This document shows, in pieces, positions 30,928 through 43,530 of a stretch of DNA of 64,000 nucleotides (within the stretch, counting starts at the first letter, position 1; each line of letters opens with the position of its first letter). A model generated the notes under the pieces. That model made no database searches. It was given only the letters and a program-made list of their open reading frames with translations, and was not told the DNA's origin. The DNA is from Turnera subulata (taxonomy: Eukaryota > Streptophyta > Magnoliopsida > Malpighiales > Passifloraceae). A program made the position numbers and the translations under genes. The stretch is from the NCBI GenBank assembly GCA_028386065.3, contig JAKUCV010005767.1, positions 3,855-67,854 of the forward strand. The letters run 5' to 3'.

Positions 30928-32145
30928 ATGGAGACAGAGCGGAGGAATCTAGTACTGGTGGTGATGGGTCTCTTGCTGTTAGCCTCTGGGGTCAAAGCTT
31001 GGACTGGTGAAATCCGGGGAAGAGTTGTTTGTGATGTTTGCGGCGATAAGTCCATTGGACCCGAAGATCATGTCTTGGAAGGTCCTTCTCTCTCTTTTTC
31101 TCCTCCCTTTTCTCTTCTTCTTTCAATCAGTCTCTGTATCTTCTTACATCTTTACCGCAGTTAGCCTATGAATTGAATGTGTATGCTCTTTGTTTTGGTT
31201 TTGCTTCCAAGTTCCCCCTATAGGAATTTATATCATCATTTGACCCGTTCCTCTGTGTGGTGGGTTTTAATCGTTGCTTGTTTTTGCATAACCACCATCT
31301 TGGTCAAAGGTAGATTACCGACTTGGTTTTCTGTGTGATACGAGGCTAGTTGGAAAGACGGCAGATGGTTCAACTCTTTCTGGGATTTTGTTGATGGTTT
31401 TTGCTTTCCTAATTCTCCACTTAAATCCTGGAAGGAAATTGGTCGTGGAAAAATCTTGGGTTCTTAATATACTGGAATACTGCTTTTGGTATTCAATTGT
31501 GCAGATAATTCGGCAGTTTTAGGGGCTAAGATTGTAAGCTGAAAATGAGTGTGTATGACAATGAAATAATTTGATTTGATTTCTCACTCAAGCTGTTGAA
31601 GACCTATTATCATGAATTCTCTTTGCCACATGTCTTTCCCAAGTCACCACACTAGCTAGCTATACATGCTTCAAGTATCAGTCTTTTGGTACTGACCTCT
31701 TTCCTTTCCTCATGGTTACTGCACCTTCGCACATTGTAACAACAAATGGAGTACATTCATGCCTGTGACATTTCTTTGATATCTTGGGCCTTATGACTGT
31801 CATGGGTCGAGTTATTTCCCGAGGCCTAAAAGAGATTTATCAATTGTTTGTTGTGATGCAGGTGCTGAAGTGGCTGTTCTTTGCATAACAAAATCCGGGG
31901 AAGTGCTAAATTATCAGGCATTCACCAATTCAAAGGGGATATACACTGTGGCAGAGACCATGCCCGAGAGTGAGCGTTGGGATGCTTGCCTGGCGCGGCC
32001 TATAAGCAGCTTCGATGACCAATGCACCCGTCTTGGGGAAGGCAGCAAGGGATTGAAGTTCAATTATAATCGTCCCTCAGGTTTTTCTCACACCGTCAAA
32101 CCTTTTGTCTACCGCCCTGCCAGTATCCCATCATACTGCGCTTAG
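30928..32145 (+). CDS. Pollen Ole e 1-like/extensin family secreted protein
   Basis: Two exons, 30928-31081 and 31862-32145 (GT-AG), joining in frame to 438 nt and 145 residues. Residues 1-24 are a signal peptide (basic ETERRN, hydrophobic LVLVVMGLLLLAS, then GVKA before W). The mature part carries the family pattern GEIRGRVVCDVCGDKSIGP, AEVAVLCITKSGEVLNYQAF and six cysteines spread as in Ole e 1 domains, ending with a Pro-rich YRPASIPSYC. Such proteins are small cell-wall or apoplastic glycoproteins of unclear activity. The start is the only ATG with a signal peptide. Confidence 0.9.
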
Positions 32146-33362
32146 ATGAGATGGTTATCTTTTGTAAATCCGGGCAGCATTTGAGCTCGGGTCATATTAA
32201 AAGGGAAATTATGATACAGATCAGATGACGTTGACTATCAAATGCCAATATGTGCTTGTTCAGTTAAATTCCAATGTAACTCTGTGTCATGTCATGGACT
32301 CGACCGTGGGCTAACTGTGTGGAGAATGCTGTTGTCATGTCCAAAATACCATTTCAATGAAAAGAAAAAATTGAAAGCTAGGGTTTTAAGTGCATTCTTG
32401 CTTACCTTCCCTGTTCTCAGTGTCATGATTGGTATGCGGTGTTATAATTCGGTGGCAAAGTTTTATAACAGGGTTGGTTATCTTGTCTGGTCAAGATAAT
32501 CTGATTGGTGCCCTCCAGGTCTCTGGCTTGACATAATACTTTCTGGTGATGTGATCATCCTCTAGTAATACTCGGAAATTAAGGGCCAAGCGGAAGATAT
32601 TCCGTCTTATCAACTGTGAAGGGATTCCGCAACCCTTACAAGAGCTGCACAGATTGCAGTAAACTGGCATACAAAGTAGGCCAATATGAACTTGTGGGTT
32701 GCAGAATATGGCCTTGATTGGATTGGATGTGCCTTGAATTAGCTCCTCATATTGTAGTAATGGCCAGTAAATTTGGCAAGACGCAAATTAAACCAAGCAT
32801 AACTCCATAAACAAAAACATAGCATGCTAGTTGTGTTCTACACAGAATCTGATAAATCCTAGTTAAACAACATTCCCCTTGGTCCGAACTGAATTGGTAG
32901 TATCCAGCCCACCCATACAAAAACATGTTGCTACCAAAGAAAAAAAAAAAAGTTCAGGGCCCTGTCTTTTGATTTTTTTTTTTTTTCATTAAACGAGTGA
33001 GTTGGAGAGCGATGCCGTTTTGGGCGTTCTGCAAGCCCTGGTGGCCGGGCCCGCATCCTACCTGGCGAGATTTGATAGGCTCACTGGACGTGTTCCACCA
33101 ACTTTGCGGACTTAAGATGACCAAAAACCACCACCTTGGCGTCTGCCCCATCGTACTCTCTTGCCGCAGCGACATGGGCATTTAAGTAAAAAAGAAATCA
33201 GCTGTAACTAAACCGTTGAAAACGGACATAGAAACCAGAGAGGAAGGAAATCTTATAAATTTACAAATCAAGATGATCTAATACAAACCATTACCAATAA
33301 GAACAAAACCAGGAGTTCTCATTTTCTGTTGTCTTTTTTTATTTCCAGAAAAAAACATAAAA
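32146..33362. other. 3' flank of Ole e 1-like gene and transporter promoter
   Basis: 3' UTR and intergenic DNA. Between 32,990 and 33,185 lies a GC-richer island with frames open on both strands and no recognised domain; it may be a decayed coding fragment or leader sequence of the transporter gene. Confidence 0.4.
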
Positions 33363-36300
33363 ATGATACAATGGTTCAAACAGTTGAGGACAGCTTTTGG
33401 GGCTGCATTTTTATGGCTCATTTGCTTGGTTTATTTCACTCAGGTTTGAATGTTTTTCCCTCTCTTTTCATGGCCTCTTTGTTCTGTGTCCGTATATTTG
33501 AATTTTTCATCCGCCCAGCTACGAGAACCTGTAAAGATTTAACCTTTTGGATTGAATGCGTAATGGGTTGTGTTATTTTGGGAAAACAAAGCGAGGGGAG
33601 GTGGAGATTATTTAATCTGCTGTTTTGGGTTTCTGGGTTGTTCTTTTTGGTTTAACATCATCGTGGCTTTGCTTGCATTTTAGAGTTAATAACCGTTAGT
33701 TGATCCGTGAACCAAGACTTTCTATAAAATTTCTGCATTTTCCAAGCAAAATAAGTCCTCTGGATGTGTTTAGCTGATAGAGCTTGCTTGGCTAGCAGAT
33801 TAAATTTGATGCTGGTTATATTGCTTCCCCTCTTTCTCACTCTTGCTGCTGATGCTTGCAGACTAACCAACTCGTGAGTTTGTTTAACTTTGAGGCCTTT
33901 TTTTCCACCTCATCTTGCTTGTTTCATTACTATGAAAAAAAACTCTGAATAATGATCACGGTGTACTTATTCCTCATTGGCGCGGGATATGAATAAGTTT
34001 TGAATTAGCCTTTTCTTTAACATCTGAAAGATGATGGGCTTTGGTGTTGAATTGTTTTCTTCCCCTCCTTTATTCATTTTTATGTGGTTCTATAGTAGTG
34101 TATGAGTGGATGCTAGCTTCCAGGATTAAGAATTTTAGGTTTCTGAAATAGATACATTTCTGTGGTCTGTGGTTGAGCATTGAGACTATTTAACTGGGTT
34201 CAACTTTTTGGCCTTGTTATGTATCTTATGGTGATATTACTCTTATTTGTCTTTCACTCTTCAGCCAATATTTCCTCTCTGTTTATCGTTTCCAGCTGCT
34301 TATGCCTTTTACTGGTTTGGTAACAACCGTGCATAGGGTTTCCGATCCTTTGTATGGACTGCAGTTTCTTATCAGCTGAAAGACAGGCTGAAGTTGTCAC
34401 CCTCAGCCTCGCAATTTGTGTCTTCCGTGGCATTTTTCCCATGGAGCATAAAACCATTATATGGGTACGGTTTCCATGAACCTGCAATTTGAATTTGGCT
34501 ATATCACACAGTTTAAAGAAAAGAACAAATGAAATTGGGGGTTGATATAGAATTATTTAATGGCTATGTAAAGCTTCAGCATAGGAAAGTAGTTTTTGTA
34601 ACATTCATCTCTTCTGTTTCACACATCCATCAGAGTATCCTTCCTCCCCTGGGATCATGTTAAATGAAAACCATAAGTATGTACCAAGTTTCCACATGTT
34701 TATGAGCTTGTATAGAATTGTTAGGATTGATAGGGAAAAGGGAAGAAGGAATCCCATCCTTTTTCTTATGTCTAGAAAGATTTTTAGATATTTGGCTTTC
34801 TGTAGTACACTGATAATAGACAAATTTGAGTTTTCAAGCAATGACAGAACATGAGCACGTCTTAATTTCATATTGTGAGTCAAATTTTTTTTTGTCACTC
34901 GAAGTTGATTCATTCAAATGCTTAACTATATGTGAATAAATGAAAGTGATAAATGATATGCAACCCATATGGTTGATATTTTGTGGCGAAGTATTGCTGC
35001 CAAAGTGAAGAAAAATATCTGCGGAGTCATTGTCTGAAGCATGCATTTTGAAAACCTATGTCTAAGGGCATACATGATTCTTCAAAATGATTCCATATTT
35101 ATTGTTTAATCTGTCCGTAGGGGCACTTCTAATTATGTAAAAAATATAATTTCCATGTTTAACTTTGGACTCTCGATGTGCGTTCTATATGCAGAATTTT
35201 CTCTGATTGCATCCCTATTAAGGGAAGGAAGAGGATACCATACCTTGTACTTGCAACGGTGCTCTCTCTTGTGCCATGGCCTCTTCTAGGACTTAATGAA
35301 TTCTTAAGGAGTTCCAAATTGCACTTCACAATCTTCTTGACATTGCAAAATCTTGGTTCTGCCATGGCTGATGTTGTTGTGGATGCAATGATTGCAGAGG
35401 CAGTGCGACTTAAAAGGTACAGTCAAATTGTGATGTTGTTTTCCTGATTTCCTTGGGAACAAACATGTAAAATACCAACTGACTACTCCATTTGTTTTTC
35501 TTTTGTTTAGAAAAGCAAATGTGTGTAATTCTTGTTGTCAACTTATGGCATACAATGCTAACTGTTTTTGGATTCATCATATGTTTTTTGGCTGAGAGTT
35601 GCCACCCAAGAAATTTCTTAGCAGTCCTATAGCTATTGTGGATATCTTTGTTTGCCATGTACACCATCATTTTTTTCTTCAGATAAACTTTTCTGGTTAA
35701 GTTCTCTAAAGCACGGTTTATTAATTTGAACCAAATAGCATGTGGTTTGTTTATTTCCTTACACTGTGAGGTAAGAACTCATAGCTAATATGCAGGGCCT
35801 CATTTGCTGGTGACCTCCAGACAATATCGTGGTTGTCAATGGCTTTGGGTGGAATATTTGGCAGCCTTTCAGGGGGATATGCATTGACCAACTTACCAAT
35901 AGATATAATTTTCCTTCTGTTCTCTGTTCTGCCAACAGTACAGTTATTATCCTGTTGTTTGGTTGGGGAGAATACTGTCGGCTGTAACATTTTGCCAGAA
36001 AGTTTAATTTCAAATGACTCTGATCTTGGAAATGGGAATGATGAAGTTTTGGATGGAGATAGTTTCTTATCAAAGAAGCCCAGTAACACTACTTCAAGAA
36101 GAAAGAAGAACAAAAAGAACGCCAAAAAGAGGAGGGCTACCAGTGTTAAATCATCTACTCCAAAGAAGATGGATCCGTCTGCAGCATATTGGTTACACTC
36201 TTTGAAGGCAGCCCTATACAGTTTGTTACGTGCTTTTAGGCAACCAATCATTTTGAGGTAACTGCTGCCATACTAAGAAATCTACTAACACTTTGTTGTT

Positions 36301-37313
36301 GAAATGTGGCATTATTGTAGTCAATATAGCTCCTTGTTTTAAATTTGGTTTTTTTCATATGCTCCAATAATGGTCTATTACTTCTAATCATGGTTTCTTG
36401 TGCCTGTACTTTGGTTTTTGGAAGACCAGACCTATGGCTTGGTTTTTCCTAGCACATGTTACTGTTCCAAACCTCTCAACAGTCATGTTCTATTACCAGA
36501 CAGAATACTTGAACCTGGATGCATCTTTTCTGGGGACTGTTCGTGTTGTTGGATGGCTAGGCCTAATGCTTGGGACTTTCACTTATAACCGCTACTTGAA
36601 GTGCGTGAAACTCCGAAAAATTCTCATGTGAGTACTTGGAGTGAGAATGTAATGTTCCAAAAATATGTCTCTTGGTTTGATTTGCTTAATGCGGCTTCTA
36701 ATATACATTCATAATGCAGGTGGGCTCATATTGGCTTGTCATTGTTGACTGTTCTAGATATAATTTTAGTGGCCCGAATGAATCTTGCCTATGGAATCTC
36801 GGACAAGATCATGGTCCTCTTTGGATCTGCTCTGGCCGATGCTGTCAATCAATTCAAGTATATTTTTGTTAAATCCCTTTTCTTTTTTAGTCTAGGAACC
36901 ATGTATTAGTACCATAGTGTGTGACTGTTAGAATGCACAGACCAATCCATCAACTTAATCTCTGTTCATAAACCCCGCAGTCCACTCATGCAACAGTGTG
37001 CTAAATTGCTATTTCCATTGGGCTCATACTCTCCTTCCCTTATATGTGCAGGTTCATGCCATTCCTCATCTTATCTGGACAGTTATGCCCACCAGGAATT
37101 GAAGGAACTTTGTTTGCGCTCTTTATGTCAATTAACAACTTTGGTTCAACAGTGGGGTCATTTGTAGGTGCTGGATTGGCTTCATTGTTGAACCTTTCAT
37201 CAGGATCTTTTGACAATCTCCTATTAGGCATTGCAATTCAAGTCCTCTGCACTTTTATTCCAATTGCCTTTCTGTTTTTGATACCAAAAGATGCTACAGG
37301 AATATCAGCATAG
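33363..37313 (+). CDS. Folate-biopterin transporter family protein
   Basis: Seven exons: 33363-33443, 34337-34464, 35195-35416, 35796-36257, 36430-36627, 36720-36857 and 37052-37313. All are GT-AG and sum to 1491 nt (496 residues) in frame. The family belongs to the major facilitator superfamily and is thought to move folates or pteridines across membranes; a plastid member is characterised in Arabidopsis. Hallmarks: GFRSFVWTAVSYQLKD, FFPWSIKPLYG, FSDCIPIKGRKRIPYL, a QNLGSAMADVVVDAMIAEA segment, VTVPNLSTVMFYYQTEYLNL and an LCPPGIEGTLFALFMSINN segment near the end. About a dozen hydrophobic spans are visible. A long central loop (residues about 215-270) is acidic then strongly basic (RRKKNKKNAKKRR). 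No plastid transit peptide precedes the first membrane span. Substrate unproven. Confidence 0.93.
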
Positions 37314-38020
37314 ATAGAGTATAGAGGTTTCGCAGAATGGAGCTTGATTTTCTAGTTACTGAAGAGAATGAATCAGAGATATTGATGGTGATGCTTCTGT
37401 TGCAGCGGCATTGCAGTAGAGCTAGATTGGTATTGACTGTTAGCTTGAAAAGAGACGGGAGAGTTCAATTATTCTCCATTTGAAATCCTTTGTTCGGGAG
37501 ATACAGATGTACAAAACCTGATGTAACAGTTTTGAGATGAAATATTAATAAAAAAACTAAACTTTACTTGAAGGCGTAGTTGTTTTTTTTATCATAGAAG
37601 TTTTGTGAAGCAGCTGGGTTTGCTGTGGCAGAGTCCTGAAGTAGAGAACAAAACGCGTTACAAGCAGATGGATGACTCTACGCCCAAATTCAGAATTGAG
37701 AAGCTAGAAAAAATTGCATTTTTCAGCTAAAAATGTGTCTTAACATCTTTAATTGCAGTTTTTTGCCGCGTTTTTTATGTGAAAACGGCAGTCACCCAGA
37801 GTCCAGTGATTTTCACTAAGCATTTACAATGATCCTCTCCTGTAAATTTTGGCGAGACAGGTTTAAGACATTACAGGTCGTTATCGATCTTGTTTTTCAA
37901 GCTTAAGATGATTTGACTCTCAATTGAAAGAAGCTTTGGTAGCAGGAAGTAGAAGGTTCCCAAGATTGCTCCGCGGTTTAATCTTGTGATCTTAGTCTGT
38001 CTCTTGTTCTTGCTATCCAT
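37314..38020. other. Transporter 3' UTR and duplicated VPS22-flank sequence
   Basis: The first about 250 bases are the transporter 3' UTR (AATATTAATAAA near 37,545). At about 37,645 the phrase AAGTAGAGAACAAAAC matches the VPS22 upstream region near 40,637. The duplication that produced the exon fragment at 38.1 kb may therefore start here. No gene. Confidence 0.45.
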
Positions 38021-38218
38021 GTCCAAGTCAGACTTTCCTTCTTAAGGCTTTGTTATTGTTTGTCTAGTAAAATCTGTGATCTAATGCATATCTGCTTGCC
38101 TAGACAGAAAGTACTAGTTGTTGAGATAACCTCGGCAACTAGACCTCGTAATGGAGGTTTAATCAGCCTGCAGTAGCTATGCATACTACCTCCTCATCAG
38201 AAATGAAGGAGGGATCCA
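38021..38218 (+). pseudogene. VPS22 exon 4 duplicate with intron flank, broken
   Basis: The segment from about 38,108 matches VPS22 exon 4 (42,151 onward): TTGTTGAGATA, ACTAGACCTCGTAATGGAGG and TTTAATCAGCCTGC correspond to the stretch encoding [20 protein letters not shown]. Upstream intron sequence also matches (CATATCTGCTTGCCTAGACAG against ATATCTGCTTGGCTAGACAG), so the copy arose at DNA level. A TAG follows the CAG in the duplicate and the sequence diverges after about 38,215. It lies about 4 kb upstream in the same orientation as the functional gene. Confidence 0.8.
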
Positions 38219-40846
38219 TGGCTTATTGATTGAGGTGTAGCATGAGAAGCTTGAGGGAGGGGAGGTGGAACCTTTGCCTTACTATTTAAGCAAAACAAAA
38301 CTTAAAGAGGGTCTCTTTTACATTCGCTTATATCCTGCGGCGTTGTTAAAGTGAGTAACTAAATACAAGACACTGCCTAATGCCTCCAAGACTATGATCT
38401 TGTTTCAAAAAAAATAATTCCAAAACACAGATAATAATAATATCATAATTCTGGTGAGCAGACGCATGAGGCACAGCATAAGCTTTGATCGCCTGTCAAA
38501 AAAAAAAAATATAAGTTTATTGGAACACATTCATCAAAGCTTCGAGGAGGTTTTTACTATCAAGAGAGTAAGACAGATGATTATAGGCCATTGAGGCCAG
38601 ACTGTATTGGAGAGGAATGCCTTGGAGAATCGAATGAGCCATGGAAATAAAAAAAAAAAGGGTCTTCACTAACTCGAATAAAAGAGGTCCTTCACAAACT
38701 CAATACACAATGCTTTTTTAAAAGGCATTGGAGGTATTACTTTTTTGTCAAACTCAATACCGATTTAGATGGACTAAATATTAAATCACTCAAACCAACC
38801 ATGATAACTATTTTATTTTTTGTGCTTTTCTATTATTCTTCGGAAATTAAATTTAGAATATTCTTTTATATATCTATCTTTCTAAATTTGTGGATTAATT
38901 AATCTACCTACCCTTATTATCTGTATGCATTTCTTTTTATTGTGAATATTATTTTTTTTGATAATTATTGTGAATATTATTTTATTTTTATACATGCTAA
39001 TCAAACTTAATTTTAATTCAGATAAACCTATTGCAGGTGATTTTTTTTTTTTTAAAAAAAATTCTGAGCCTAGCCTTCTGAACAATGATATTTAGTTAGG
39101 CAAAAATAAGAAACCAACAAGCCAACCAAAAAGACAAAAAAACAACGACGAACGATTACGACATAACTTTTCCTCTCTAACCGGTATTTTTACGCTTCCT
39201 GCGTCCTACTTCCGGTCACCGTATCCTCCTCCCGGACCACCTCCACTCTGCCCTCCGGAACTCGCCTTACTCATCAATTTCTCGTGCGTTCTCCCGGAGC
39301 TCCACCGGTGCCACCAACATACCTACAAAAGTCCAAAACCAGCTGCCGGAGACGCGGCCCAGGTACCTCTGCACCTGCCGTTGCCTCTGGGTTTTCCCTA
39401 CTCCTACGATTCCGCTGCTGGTAATGAGCAACAATATAAGCCTTTCATTTATGGTAAAAATTTGGGAGCATTTATGGTGTGTTTCTTAACTTTCTGACTG
39501 CTACAATCTGGGATGGATTTTGCTAGTTCATATGCTTGAATTACTTTGTGCTGATACAAGTTCATGACTTTCTGCATGATGGCACTGACTCCTGTCAACA
39601 CTGCCGCCAGTATTGAGTACGGGGTTCCTTTAATTTGCTAGGGCACATTAGGGGCAGCAGGATTTGAGAGTGTTATTATCATTATTTTTTTTTTCTTTTT
39701 GGAATTAGATTCAACCTCTTGACTCTCTTATTTGCTTAATATCAAACATGATAATGTAGTATTGTAATTTATGTTTCTAACGTGCGATGAGCACATGCAC
39801 CTAAAGTAAGATATGGTGTGCTGTAGGTTCCCAAAACTGAGTGTACTTATAATTTATTTTTGAAGTGATTGCTCTTTTAATACTGAATGATTCTAGTTTC
39901 CTAATAAGGTCTTTTAAACAAATATGATGAATCATCTCTGCTGCTTATGCATTCTCAGGCAAAAGCACTCTTAGAAAGCATGAATTCATATTTAAGAATG
40001 TCTTTAGTATTCTTATCTCACTGGTTAGCTTTATATTCAATTCTTTTAATCTCTTTAGTATTGTTTATGCCACTGGCAACTTTTTTCGTGAAAGAAAAGG
40101 GATACTGACACTGTCAGTTTCAACTAGAAATTGTAATCTCAAGCAGGGGGTTGTACATCTATCAAGGAGGATTTTCTGCTATTTTCCACTAGTAGACTCC
40201 ACCTGAAATTGATATGTCATAAAGGAATTTTCTAGCATTAGTATTTGTAGTGACATTCTAGTTGCCTAATGCTGTCGCTGAATATTAGTTCTCAGTATAA
40301 CAATCTTCTCACATTGATAGTGACATTTATATCGGTGGCCTGATTTTTCTTTGATACTCAGGGACAGTTTCACAAAGCTCTGTCGCTATTTCCAGGCTTT
40401 TCTTCTCTCTTCTTCTCCCTTGATTGTTGTATGGTTGTGTTAGCTTTAGGTTAGCTGGTGTTCACTGCAATTTCCAATCTTTATTAATTGGCAAATTGTC
40501 TTGAAATTGATAAAATTGGTCTTTGCAATTCTTTAATATGCTACATCATTTTCTTATTTGTTGTTAACTGGCTGCATATTTTAGTACATTGAGACTGTTG
40601 TGAAGCTCGTAGGTTTTGTTATGGTAGAGAAATAAAGTAGAGAACAAAACATGTTGATAATAGTAAATTCCTATAAAGCAGACCTCTTTTCTTTTTTAAG
40701 TTTCTCACTTTCCTTCCACCTTCTAGGCTACAAAACATACTTGGCTGTGGATACGAATCACAAATCAGCAATCCAAATTATTTTAGTCAAAACCGAGAAG
40801 GAGAGGTGACCGAAAAAGCAAATCCAGTTGTTTATAAAAGAATACA
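38219..40846. other. Region upstream of VPS22, GC-rich island at 39.2-39.4 kb
   Basis: No confident coding gene. At 39,180-39,420 is a GC-rich, Pro-codon-rich island ending at a good donor (CTGCTG|GTAATG). It could be a non-coding first exon and promoter of VPS22 with a long leader intron, or a relic of another gene. The rest is AT-rich. Confidence 0.4.
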
Positions 40847-43530
40847 ATGAGAAGGAGGCCTGGAATTGGGGGTTTACAGACAGCTGCTGCTGCTAGGGTT
40901 TGTTCTGTGTACCTTTTTTTGACTATTTGGTATTTGGTCGACTATCCCCTGTTGTTGCTAAAAATTTGTTGCTTTCTGTGGGCTTATGTTGAAATAACCA
41001 TTGAAGGATCAATATCGGTTACTGGGAGAAAATGTAGCAAAGCTGAGAACCGATCTCATGAAGGAACAGCTTGCCACTTTTCGCTCTCAGCTCGAAGAAT
41101 TTGCCAGGAAACACAAGGTCAGAGCTTTTTCTTCTTTTTTACTTTTGAACTTATGTCATTCTATTTGCTATCTAAAACATTAACATAACAATGTTTAGTT
41201 GTTCAATGCTGGAAATTTCTCGTGTTAATTCAGCTATGGTAAGAAAGAATAGAGCCTTGCTGCTTCACTGATGCATTGTAATATAGCAATTTGTAGTTAT
41301 GAATAATCAACTGTTGGGCGTTATACCAATGAGCTTGTAGCTGAAGTGGTACTCTTTAAAGTCTTAAAGAGGCAAGAGGGAAAGGTCTCAAGTTTGACTC
41401 TCACCGTAAATATCTCAATTATAAGCAAAAACTGTTGGGTGTTTTGAGTTTTCAATATTTTTCACTTGCAATTCAAATCAGTACATTCATGGTATCTTAG
41501 TAACTGATCCTAGAAGAAAGAATCAGGCCCACTTACAGATGATGTCATGCTCTTGGTGATTCAAGAGCGAGTGGTGTGCATTTGAGGTAACATTTGAAAC
41601 TTGATTTGGATGTTGCAGAATGATATCCGCAAGAATCCGATTTTCAGGGCTCAATTCCACGAGATGTGTGCTAAAGTAGGAGTTGATCCATTGGCTTCGA
41701 ATAAGGGTTTTTGGGCAGAGCTGTTGGGAATTGGTGACTTCTATTATGAACTTGGTTGGTGCACCTTTCTCAAGTTATGATGCTTTTATGTGCGTTGGTA
41801 ATGTTATGGAACCAGCTCAAATTGTTTTGGTGCATGCAAGATCATGGAAAAATAAATAATTTCCAGTGACTGGACTGTAAATTTGTCGCAACAGATTTAT
41901 AGTTTTACAAGCCATTTAAATGGCTTCTGTTTTAAGCTTAAACTTATTTGGTTCTGAACTAAAGGGTCTTCTGTTGGTATGAATCAGAGGATTTATCCTC
42001 AAAAGAAACCTCCTTTTTACTTCAAAGGTTTTATTGTTATTTTCTCCAATTCTTTGTGATGCATGTCTGGGTTATTCCTTTCTTTAAGGCTTGTGATTAA
42101 TTATATTGTATAATGAGTAATATGATATATATATCTGCTTGGCTAGACAGGGGTACAGATTGTTGAGATATGCTTGGCAACAAGACCTCATAATGGAGGT
42201 TTAATCAACCTGCCGGAGCTCTGCACACTGCTTCGTCAGAAGCGAAAGAGTGATCGCGAAGCTGTGTCTGAGGATGATTGCTTGCGTGCAATAAGTAAGC
42301 TAAAGGTGTGTAATTTAGGACACTTTTCAGCTTTGTAACATTGTTTAATGTGCATTTGAGCACCTTCAGAATGGGAATGCTTTGTGAAGAATGGGAGTCA
42401 GGACCACATGAGGCTTGTTTATATCATCTTTCCTAGTTCTAATGGGATCCGCTGTTACATACTTCTTGTTTTACTGGAGAATAATTGATAACCAAACGAT
42501 ATGTATATGAAACATAAACTTGCCTGAGCTTTCCTATTTCTTGACATAAATTAAATTTGTTTAGGAAATAGAATTGACAAATAGTGTGTGCTCTTCTTTG
42601 GTACCTTTGCATGCGTGGGAATCCAATATTCTAGGTTGTGCTGTGATACATTGTTGCTAATTCATCAACCTATTCATTTGGTTTGTACAATCACGGTATT
42701 CCGCATGCTATCTGGGACTCTGGAAAGCAGATTCTATGCTTAAATTTTGATAGGACTTAGCTAATCTTGGTAAATTAGTGGGTAAAAAAAATTGAAAGAT
42801 CGGAACATGGGAATAGATCTGATCCCAATTCGGATTACCTATTTCAATTGTTGTGCTTTCTTAAATTGCACTCTTTATTAGCCTTATGTGACAAATTTTT
42901 CACATGGATAAATGTGTTGTCCTCTCTTAAAATTAAACAGAGCTAATTCTGTTGCATGATTAACAAAGACTATTGCGTCTCTATAATTAGTTTCCTAAAT
43001 TGAGTAACAACTGTTGTTTTAAGTTTTGCAGATACTAGGCAGTGGGTTTGAGGTGATTTCTGTTGGGACAAAGAAGCTTGTCCGATCTGTTCCCACTGAA
43101 CTGAATAAAGACCATAATGAAATTCTGGAGCTAGCTCAGGTATCCTATTTTCCTAGCTCAGGTATCATATTTTCCTCGATGGGAAGGCTTTCTCATTTGA
43201 TTCCACCTTTTTGTTCTGCTAGGCTCAAGGCTTTGTGACAGTTGAGGAGGTTGAGAAACGGCTTTCTTGGACATCCGGCCGTGCAATTGATGCCCTTGAT
43301 ACTTTATTAGATGTAAACTTTCGCCACCAGTTTTTGATTGTCCACTGTCCAGTTTTACTTTTAGCTCCATTTCTGCATCTTGTATGCTTGGATCGCTGAA
43401 GTTCCCGGGTTACTTTTGGCTGATGCAGGAAGGACTTGCAATGATTGACGATGGCCACAGGGATGGGAAACGCCGCTACTGGTTCCCCTGTGTTTCTCCA
43501 ATTTCTTCTTTTGTGGGGACTGATATTTGA
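40847..43530 (+). CDS. VPS22: ESCRT-II subunit VPS22 (SNF8/EAP30)
   Basis: Seven exons: 40847-40897, 41007-41117, 41619-41754, 42151-42305, 43032-43139, 43223-43312 and 43429-43530. All are GT-AG and sum to 753 nt (250 residues), the usual plant length. VPS22 joins VPS25 and VPS36 in ESCRT-II, sorting ubiquitinated membrane proteins into multivesicular endosomes. The protein starts [17 protein letters not shown], followed by [18 protein letters not shown], the coiled-coil and winged-helix parts ([37 protein letters not shown]), and ends [19 protein letters not shown]. Intron 5 has a duplicated donor site 22 bases downstream of the correct one. A broken exon 4 copy lies about 4 kb upstream. 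Confidence 0.96.
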
